From assembly GCF_031180885.1 (NCBI RefSeq), contig NZ_JAPSLK010000011.1:1-64000 (forward strand): a stretch of DNA of 64,000 nt, given 5' to 3'. Under the pieces are notes generated by a model. That model saw only the letters and a list, made by a program, of their open reading frames with translations. It had not been told where the DNA came from and ran no database searches. Positions 58,606 to 64,000 of the stretch are shown here, piece by piece. How positions within the stretch are numbered: position 1 is the stretch's first letter; every line of letters starts with the position of its first letter. This stretch comes from Saccharothrix sp. GTDB lineage: Bacteria; Actinomycetota; Actinomycetes; Mycobacteriales; Pseudonocardiaceae. The position numbers were made by a program, and so were the translations under genes.

Positions 58606-58964
58606 GTCTTGCGGGACTTCCGCGGCAGGGCCTTGCGCAGCAGTTCGGTTTCCCGCTCGGACGCCGACCGGGCGAAGTGCAGCAGCGCGCCCTCGGGGTC
58701 ACCGGACGCGGTCAGCACCTCGCGCAGCGCCTTCGCCGCCGCCTCCGTCCGGCTCACGGCGGCTTCGTAGCGGAACGCCTTGCCGTCGCGCTCGCGGTCC
58801 ACCCAGCCCTTGCGGTGGAGGTTGTCCAGCACGGTCATGACGGTGGTGTAGGCGAGGTTGCGGTCGTTGTTCAGCTCGTCGAGCACGTCACGGACCTTCA
58901 TGGGTGCGGGCGCGCGCCACAGCACCTCCATGACGGCCGCTTCCAACTCGCCGAGCCCGTGCAT
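58602..58964 (-). CDS. BlaI/MecI/CopY-family repressor
   Basis: 120-residue winged-helix repressor. LGELEAAVMEVLWRAPAPMKVRDVLDEL and LAYTTVMTVLDNLHRKGWVDRERDG are the signature of the family, including the recognition helix; the C-terminal half (about 80-120) dimerises and contains the region normally cleaved by the partner protease. AAAGGGG precedes ATG 58964. Its own operator (a dyad around 59028) lies 54 bases upstream. Confidence 0.95.
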   Translation of the reverse strand: MHGLGELEAAVMEVLWRAPAPMKVRDVLDELNNDRNLAYTTVMTVLDNLHRKGWVDRERDGKAFRYEAAVSRTEAAAKALREVLTASGDPEGALLHFARSASERETELLRKALPRKSRKT

Positions 58965-59017
58965 CGCGCCCCTTTCGACCGGCACATCGTAGCGGCCGGG
59001 CCGGTTGGGCGACTCCT

Positions 59018-59038
59018 CCTACTAGTAGATATAGTAGG
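59018..59038. promoter_or_regulatory. BlaI-type operator CCTACTA-N7-TAGTAGG
   Basis: Inverted repeat CCTACTA (59018-59024) / TAGTAGG (59032-59038), also containing the palindrome CTACTAGTAG, in an AT-rich island within GC-rich DNA. Typical of TACTA-type BlaI/MecI sites. It lies between the repressor and the unknown gene at 59228 and may control both. Confidence 0.85.
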
Positions 59039-59227
59039 ACCCTCGGGTCGGCGTCCCCGCGCCCGACCCGCGCCGCCGGGTATTCCCCCCTTGTCCGGCG
59101 GCCCGCGTCGGGCGGGTGTGACGTGTCGCTCCCGGACACCCGCCCGACGCCATTTCGCCCGCTCCCCGTGGGGTTTCGGCGGGCGATAGCCTGGTTCGCC
59201 GAACGGTTCGCGGCGGAGGGGGCGCAG

Positions 59228-59563
59228 ATGGGCGAGACCGATCCGCACATCCACGTCGAGCAGAAGGTGCTGCGGGCGGGACCCGAATTCCGCAACCTGA
59301 TCTCGTCGATGCTGGGCCGGGTGACGGACGCGCCGAGCGTCGTCACGACCGGCTGCGGGCTCCGGGTGCCCTACGCGATGACCTCCCACCGCCCGGAGAG
59401 CGTCACCTGCCTCGCCTGCCGGGAGCACGCCCACCGGGAGTTCCTGCGCTTCGCCGACCAGGTCGAGCGCCTGCACCCGATACCCGGCACGACCATCGCC
59501 GGCGCCGACGTGGCCGAGGCGGTGGAACGGCTCCGCGACCGCGCGAAGAGGTGGAGTCCCTGA
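59228..59563 (+). CDS. Hypothetical protein with CxxC motif
   Basis: 111 residues. It begins MGETDPHIHVEQKVLRAGPEF and has a mid-region TTGCGLRVPYAMTSH and SVTCLACREHAHREF (Cys-x2-Cys with neighbouring His), suggesting a zinc ribbon-like structure. ATG 59228 is chosen because GGAGGGGG lies eight to nine bases upstream; an upstream frame would extend into less protein-like sequence. It is divergent from the BlaI-BlaR1 pair. Function unknown. Confidence 0.6.
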   Translation: MGETDPHIHVEQKVLRAGPEFRNLISSMLGRVTDAPSVVTTGCGLRVPYAMTSHRPESVTCLACREHAHREFLRFADQVERLHPIPGTTIAGADVAEAVERLRDRAKRWSP

Positions 59564-59623
59564 CATTTGAAGCTCCGGCGGAGCAAGGTGTCACAGGTGG
59601 ACCGCAAGTCCCTGTTCTTTTGG

Positions 59624-59652
59624 TTGACACCTGCCAGAAGTGCGCCTACGTT
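59624..59652 (+). promoter_or_regulatory. Consensus promoter TTGACA-17-TACGTT for the MmpL gene
   Basis: -35 box TTGACA at 59624-59629, 17-base spacer, -10 box TACGTT at 59647-59652; the MmpL start codon is 42 bases downstream. A housekeeping sigma-70-type promoter of unusual quality for this genome. Confidence 0.8.
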
Positions 59653-59693
59653 CGGCCTCGGCCGTGGACCGGCCGGCGGAACGGGGGTCTCCG

Positions 59694-61817
59694 ATGTTGG
59701 CAGGTCTGGGTCGGTGGGTCGCGCGTCGACGCGTCCCGGTGCTGATCGGCTGGGTCCTCCTCACCGTGGTGGGCGCCGCGTTCGGTGGCGGCGTGTTCGA
59801 CCGGGCGCAACCGGTCGACAGCCTGCGGCCGGGAGCCGAGTCCACGGTGGCGCAGGCCCGGATCGACGAGTTGTCGCCGGACGGCGAGGTGATCGTCGCC
59901 GTGCTGGCCGGACGGGACTTCAACGCCACCGAGCTGGTCTCCAGCGCGAGCAAGGTGATGTTCGACATCCGGGCCATCGAGGGGGTGGCCCAGGTGGTCG
60001 ACTCCTACACGACCGGGGCCCACCGGGTGTCCGACGACAACCAGAAGTCGCTGGTGACGGTCGAGCTCAAGCCGGAACTGTCCACAGAGGAGGCTCTCGC
60101 CGCCGCCGACGAGGTGGCCGCCGCGCTGCGCCGGATCGACGTCCCCGAGGTCCTGGTCGGTGGCAAGTTGTTGGCGGAGCGGGCGTTCGGCGAGCAGGCG
60201 GTCGAGGACGCGGTGTTCGGCGAGTCGGTCGCGCTGGTGGTGCTGGTCGGCCTGCTCGTCGTGCTCCTGGGCGGTGTGGTGGCGGGCAGCTTGCCGCTGG
60301 TGGCCGCGTTGGCCACGATCGCGGGCGCGTTGCTCGCGTTGACCGGGCTGGCGGGTGCGGTGCCGGTCAACGAGTACGCGGTCAACGTGGTGACCCTGCT
60401 GGGCATCGGCCTGGCGGTCGACTACAGCCTGCTGGTCGTGGCCCGTTTCCGCGACGAACGCGCGGCCGACCCGGATGCCCCGGTGCCGGAGCTGCTGGCG
60501 CGGACGGTGGCCACGGCGGGACGGGCCGTGGTGGTGTCGGGGCTCGCGGTGGGCATCGCGCTGGCCGGGCTGTTCGTCTTCGCCGATCCGTTGTTGGCGG
60601 CGATGGCGATGGGCGGTGTGCTCGTGGTCGGCCTGGCCGTGGTGGCTGGGGTGACGCTGGTTCCGGCTTTGATTTCGTTGGCCCACAAGCGGATCCCGCA
60701 GCCGGGCACGCGGACGTGGGTGTGGCGGCGGCGTGGACCGGGCGTGCCGGCCGGGCTGGCGGCGTTCGCGCAGAAGCGGCCGGCGTGGGTGGCGTTCGGC
60801 GTGGTGGTCGGGCTGCTGGTGTTGAGCCTGCCGGTGCTGCACGTCAACTTCGCCGACTCCGGCGCCCGGTCGCTCCCGGCGGGCAGCGAGGAGCGGCGGG
60901 TCGTCGAGGTCGTCGAGCGCGAGTTCGGCGGGGTCGACCCGATCACGCTGGTCATCGAGTCCGAGGACACCGGCGCCGGGGTGCCGGCCCTGCTCGCTCG
61001 ACTGGACGCGCTGGACGGCGTGTTCGAGGTGGAGCAACGCGCCGACCGGCCACCGGGTGTGACGATCGTGGACGTGCGGCTGGACGAGCACACGTCGAGC
61101 GAGCGCGCCCAGCAGGTGGTCCGCGAGATCCGGGCCGTGGACACGCAGGTCCCGGTGCTCGTCGCGGGACCGGCCGCGGAGCTGGTCGACGCCAAGGACG
61201 CCACCGCCGCTCAGCTCCCGGTCGCGCTGCTCGTGATCGTCGCCGCGACCGCCCTGCTGCTCTTCGCCCTGACCCGCTCGGTGGTGGTGCCGGTGAAGGC
61301 GTTGGTCATGAACGTGCTGACGCTGACGGCGACGCTCGGCGTGATGGTCGCGATCTTCCAGTGGGGCTGGGGTTCGAGTGTGCTCGGCTTCGAGTCCCAC
61401 GGCGCGCTCGACCTCACCACGCCCCTGCTGCTGTTCGTCTTCATCTTCGGCCTGTCGATGGACTACGAGGTGTTCCTGCTCGCCCGGATCAAGGAGGAGT
61501 GGGACCGGCGGGAGAGTGACGACGACGGTGACCGGGCCGTGCTGGCGGGGATCGTCGCCACCGGGCCGGTGATCACGGCGGCCGCGCTGGCGATCGGCGT
61601 GGTCTTCCTCGGCTTCGCGCTCGGTGAACTGGTGGCGGTCAAGGAGATCGGTGTCGGCATGGCGGTGGCGGTGCTGCTGGACGTCACCGTCGTGCGCGGC
61701 CTGCTGCTGCCCGCCGTGATGGCGCTGCTCGGCCGCGCGAACTGGTGGCCGGGCACACCGCTCACCACGAAACGCCGCGTGCCGGAGTTGCCGGCGGGCT
61801 CACGCGGAGTCGCGTGA
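59694..61817 (+). CDS. MmpL-family RND transporter
   Basis: 707 residues with about 11-12 membrane segments in the duplicated RND arrangement: one N-terminal helix (VPVLIGWVLLTVVGAAFGG), a first periplasmic-loop domain, five helices (LVVLVGLLVVLLGGVVAG and on), a second helix and loop, and a last five (LLLFVFIFGLSMDYEVFLLARI). GLAVDYSLLVVARFRDER and GLSMDYEVFLLARIKEEWDR are the MmpL signature. Exports a lipid, siderophore or drug; substrate unknown. ATG 59694 follows GGGGGTC. Length is near the actinomycete norm. Confidence 0.93.
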   Translation: MLAGLGRWVARRRVPVLIGWVLLTVVGAAFGGGVFDRAQPVDSLRPGAESTVAQARIDELSPDGEVIVAVLAGRDFNATELVSSASKVMFDIRAIEGVAQVVDSYTTGAHRVSDDNQKSLVTVELKPELSTEEALAAADEVAAALRRIDVPEVLVGGKLLAERAFGEQAVEDAVFGESVALVVLVGLLVVLLGGVVAGSLPLVAALATIAGALLALTGLAGAVPVNEYAVNVVTLLGIGLAVDYSLLVVARFRDERAADPDAPVPELLARTVATAGRAVVVSGLAVGIALAGLFVFADPLLAAMAMGGVLVVGLAVVAGVTLVPALISLAHKRIPQPGTRTWVWRRRGPGVPAGLAAFAQKRPAWVAFGVVVGLLVLSLPVLHVNFADSGARSLPAGSEERRVVEVVEREFGGVDPITLVIESEDTGAGVPALLARLDALDGVFEVEQRADRPPGVTIVDVRLDEHTSSERAQQVVREIRAVDTQVPVLVAGPAAELVDAKDATAAQLPVALLVIVAATALLLFALTRSVVVPVKALVMNVLTLTATLGVMVAIFQWGWGSSVLGFESHGALDLTTPLLLFVFIFGLSMDYEVFLLARIKEEWDRRESDDDGDRAVLAGIVATGPVITAAALAIGVVFLGFALGELVAVKEIGVGMAVAVLLDVTVVRGLLLPAVMALLGRANWWPGTPLTTKRRVPELPAGSRGVA

Positions 61818-62474
61818 CCTGAACACGACCCCATCGTCCTGGGCCGTCCTGCTCCTGGGCGGCACCGGCTTGGTCGTGGCGGTGCGCGGGCGCGGCGCTC
61901 GCCGCCGACCACCCACCCGTGACCAGGGCCGTCACGTGCGGGAACGCGGGGTGGCAGGCGGAACAGGCCCTTGAGCTTGCGCAGGGCCTTGCGGTCGCCG
62001 GAGGCCGTCGCCACCCCCGTCTCGATCGCCTCGGCCAGGCTCAAGCGCTGGCCGATCACGTCCACGAACGCAGCCTCGCCGATGGTGATGGTGGCGTCCG
62101 GGTTCGGCCTGCGGATCGGTGGTCGGCCGCTGCTGCTGGTCGCGGGAGAGCTGGAGGAGACGGTCGAGGGCGGGCTGTTGTTCCACCGGCTCGACGAGTC
62201 GGTCCTGGTGTTCACCGATACCGCCGCCGCTGGCGTTGTCCCGTGGACCACGTCGCGGCGGGGTCTCGTCCGGATCGACGAGGGCAGTCGACGCATCTGA
62301 CGTGCTCAGCGCCCCGGTGAGCTGGATCTCCCGGGTGTCAAGGACGCGTAAAGGACCCGTTCGGGCGTGTAAGGGAGCCATCAGGTTCGCCGATCAGCCC
62401 CACCCCCTGGCGCACGCTCTCCAGCGTCACGGCCGCCAAGTGGGCGGCTGGTTGGTCGGGAAGGGAACACGCTC
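61818..62474. other. Intergenic stretch with regulator relic
   Basis: About 650 bases between mmpL and the kdp genes. On the minus strand about 62130-61940 reads PDATITIGEAAFVDVIGQRL then SLAEAIETGVATASGDRKAL and RKLKGLFRLP, which resembles the C-terminal SCP2-like domain of an HxlR-type regulator, without its DNA-binding part. A plus-strand frame at 61971-62300 is also protein-like in composition but matches nothing I know. No clear promoter for kdp was identified. Confidence 0.4.
61940..62130 (-). pseudogene. Possible HxlR/SCP2-domain relic
   Basis: Only the last ~60 residues of an SCP2-like (sterol carrier-type) domain are recognisable: DATITIGEAAFVDVIGQRLS, LAEAIETGVATASGDRKALR. Upstream of it the frame becomes Ser/Pro/Arg-rich and lacks a start or helix-turn-helix. 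Low-confidence reading of a decayed gene; a real gene on the other strand cannot be excluded. Confidence 0.3.
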
Positions 62475-62558
62475 ATGGCCGATCTGGCCTACGCGTTGCT
62501 GCTGATCGGGGTCTTCGCGGTGCTGGCGCTGGGCGTGCGCGGTCTGGACAAGTTGTGA
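62475..62558 (+). CDS. Tiny membrane peptide upstream of kdpF, 27 aa
   Basis: 27-codon ORF: a single hydrophobic segment ADLAYALLLIGVFAVLALGV followed by RGLDKL. GAAGGG lies nine bases before the ATG, and the stop overlaps the kdpF start (GTGA at 62555), so it is translated with the pump genes. I recall similar tiny ORFs in front of kdpF in other actinomycetes. It may be an accessory subunit like KdpF. Confidence 0.65.
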   Translation: MADLAYALLLIGVFAVLALGVRGLDKL

Positions 62559-62656
62559 GCGGTACGGGGGTGGTGGCGAACGTCGTCGGTGGCGTGCTCG
62601 CCCTGCTGGTGATCGGGTACCTGTTCGTCGCTCTGCTCAGGCCGGAGAAGTTCTGA
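62555..62656 (+). CDS. kdpF: KdpF, small stabilising subunit of the K+-transporting ATPase
   Basis: 33-residue single-span membrane peptide: GTG start at 62555, hydrophobic helix VVGGVLALLVIGYLFVALL and the typical end RPEKF. KdpF binds KdpA and stabilises the KdpFABC complex in the plasma membrane. It overlaps its neighbours on both sides (GTGA before, TGATG after). Confidence 0.88.
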   Translation: MSGTGVVANVVGGVLALLVIGYLFVALLRPEKF

Positions 62657-64000
62657 TGTCCTCGACCACGGCCGGCCTGCTCCAGATCGGCGTGTTGCTG
62701 GTCGCCTTGGCCCTGGTGCACCGGCCGTTCGGCGACTACATGGCCCGCGTCTACTCCAGTCCGCAGCACACGCGGGTGGAGCGGGTGATCTACCGCATGA
62801 CCCGGGTCGACCCCGACTCCGAGCAGCGCTGGAGCACCTACGCCTACGGCGTGCTCGGGTTCTCGTTCGTCGGGATCGTGTTCCTCTATGTGCTGCAACG
62901 GTTCCAGTCACTGCTGCCGTTCGACTTCGACCGCGGTGACGTCGGGCCGGGCATGGCCTTCAACACGGCCGTCAGCTTCGTGACCAACACGAACTGGCAG
63001 TCCTACGTGCCGGAAACGGTCATGGGGCACACCGTGCAACTGGTCGGGTTGACGGTGCAGAACTTCGTGTCGGCCGCCGTCGGCATGGCTGTCGCGATCG
63101 CGCTCGTCCGCGGGTTCGTGCGGAGTCGGACCGACCGGCTGGGCAACTTCTGGGTGGACCTGGTCCGCGGTGTGGTGCGCATCCTGCTGCCGGTCGCGTT
63201 CGTGTTCGCGATCGTGCTGGTGGCGTGTGGTGTGGTGATGAGCTTCAAGGCCGGCGTGGACGTGGACGGGAACACCGTCGCCACGGCCCCGGTCGCGAGC
63301 CAGGAGGCCATCAAGGAATTGGGCACCAACGGCGGCGGCGTGCTCAACGCCAACTCGGCGCACCCGTTCGAGAACCCCAACGGCTGGTCGAACCTGGTCG
63401 AGATCTTCCTGATCCTGGTCATCCCGGTGTCGTTGACCCGCACGTTCGGCACGCTGGTGGGGGAGCGGAAGCAGGGTTACGTGCTGCTGTCCGTGATGGG
63501 CGCGCTGTGGGGCGCGATGCTCGCGGTGATCTGGGCGGCCGAGGCGCACGGCCTCAGGCCGTTGGAGGGCAAGGAAGTCCGGTTCGGCATCCCGTCCTCG
63601 GCGTTGTTCGCCAACGCCACCACGGGCACGTCCACGGGCGCGGTGAACTCGATGCACGACAGCTTCACCGGCCTGGGCGGTGGCGGTGCGCTGCTGAACA
63701 TGCTGTTCGGCGAGATGACGCCGGGCGGTGTGGGCACGGGCCTGTACAGCATCCTGGTGATGGCCGTGATCGCGATGTTCCTGGCTGGCCTCATGGTCGG
63801 TCGCACGCCGGAGTACCTGGGCAAGAAGCTGGGGCGGCGGGAGGTGACGGCGGCGGCCGTGTCGATCCTGGCCATGCCGACCGTGTTGCTGATCGGCGCG
63901 GGCATCGCCGCGATCCTGCCGGGCACGCAAGGCGCGTTGAACAACCCCGGCGCGCACGGCCTGTCGGAAATCCTCTACGCCTACGCGTCGGCGTCGAACA
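62656..64000 (+). CDS. kdpA: KdpA, K+-translocating subunit (3' end beyond window)
   Basis: First ~448 codons of KdpA, the K+ channel-like subunit of the high-affinity KdpFABC pump. It starts at ATG 62656 sharing the A with kdpF's stop (TGATG). Selectivity-filter landmarks are present: TNTNWQSYVPE, GTNGGGVLNANSAHPFENPN and TGTSTGAVNSMHDSFTGLGG. At least eight membrane segments are visible. The gene runs off the window; kdpB and kdpC should follow. Expression is normally induced by K+ limitation through KdpDE. Confidence 0.97.
   Translation, partial: MSSTTAGLLQIGVLLVALALVHRPFGDYMARVYSSPQHTRVERVIYRMTRVDPDSEQRWSTYAYGVLGFSFVGIVFLYVLQRFQSLLPFDFDRGDVGPGMAFNTAVSFVTNTNWQSYVPETVMGHTVQLVGLTVQNFVSAAVGMAVAIALVRGFVRSRTDRLGNFWVDLVRGVVRILLPVAFVFAIVLVACGVVMSFKAGVDVDGNTVATAPVASQEAIKELGTNGGGVLNANSAHPFENPNGWSNLVEIFLILVIPVSLTRTFGTLVGERKQGYVLLSVMGALWGAMLAVIWAAEAHGLRPLEGKEVRFGIPSSALFANATTGTSTGAVNSMHDSFTGLGGGGALLNMLFGEMTPGGVGTGLYSILVMAVIAMFLAGLMVGRTPEYLGKKLGRREVTAAAVSILAMPTVLLIGAGIAAILPGTQGALNNPGAHGLSEILYAYASASN

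Overview
The window is high-GC DNA of an actinomycete. GTG starts, leaderless-type promoters, an AfsR-type SARP regulator, a single-base-spaced operon style with GTGA/ATGA overlaps, MmpL-type export and a wealth of secreted, lectin-tagged glycoside hydrolases all point to a filamentous actinobacterium, most likely Pseudonocardiaceae (Saccharothrix/Actinosynnema/Lentzea-like); the genus is inference. No rRNA, tRNA, CRISPR array, transposase or phage gene was recognised.

Layout. 1-4.5 kb: end of a DUF5994 gene, small unknown ORFs, a cold-shock protein gene whose reading frame runs without a stop from an upstream conserved-looking segment, a GH16-like enzyme with an altered active-site motif, and a membrane protein carrying a fresh 120-bp tandem duplication. 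4.7-11.2 kb: a membrane-anchored P-loop GTPase-like pair, a NarL-type two-component pair with a convergent stand-alone receiver overlapping it, a CapA-type metallophosphatase and a methyltransferase. 11.5-16.5 kb: two oxidoreductases divergent from a 1092-residue SARP/NB-ARC/TPR regulator.

16.6-24.5 kb: an eight-gene minus-strand operon related to the Nit1C / 'nitrogen starvation' cluster (MSMEG_0565-0572, Sll0783-0786 relatives): FAD oxidoreductase, amidohydrolase, MSMEG_0572-type protein, radical SAM enzyme, GNAT-AIR synthase fusion, two carbon-nitrogen hydrolases and a GT4 glycosyltransferase. I find no large canonical nitrilase, and one of the two hydrolases has lost its catalytic Cys and Glu. 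A LysR relic lies just upstream.

25-43 kb: a mosaic accessory region: a Tat-exported GH95-like enzyme with a lectin tail, a metallophosphoesterase/SMI1 chimeric pseudogene, a LOG protein, a split copper-amine-oxidase-like gene pair, a peptidoglycan-binding metalloprotease with a small partner, a TetR/FAD-monooxygenase pair with a nested operator, a short CoaD paralogue, an APH-like kinase, a small PD-(D/E)XK-like nuclease, and a three-gene unit (EACC1-like protein, caspase-ParA/MinD-like NTPase fusion, multi-pass membrane protein) that looks like an NTP-dependent conflict or programmed-death system.

43-54.5 kb: an arabinan/arabinoxylan degradation locus: GH54, three GH43 paralogues with AbfB/CBM42 tails, a GH127 enzyme with a lectin tail, and a GH62 enzyme with a lectin head. 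Strong hairpins delimit the units, and TGTTAGCGCTAACA-type operators precede GH127 and GH62, suggesting a LacI-type arabinose regulon whose regulator is outside the window. 54.7-64 kb: an NlpC/P60 endopeptidase with a textbook terminator, an MFS drug exporter, a BlaI/BlaR1-like pair with its operator, an MmpL transporter with a consensus promoter, and the start of the kdp potassium-pump operon, cut by the window end.
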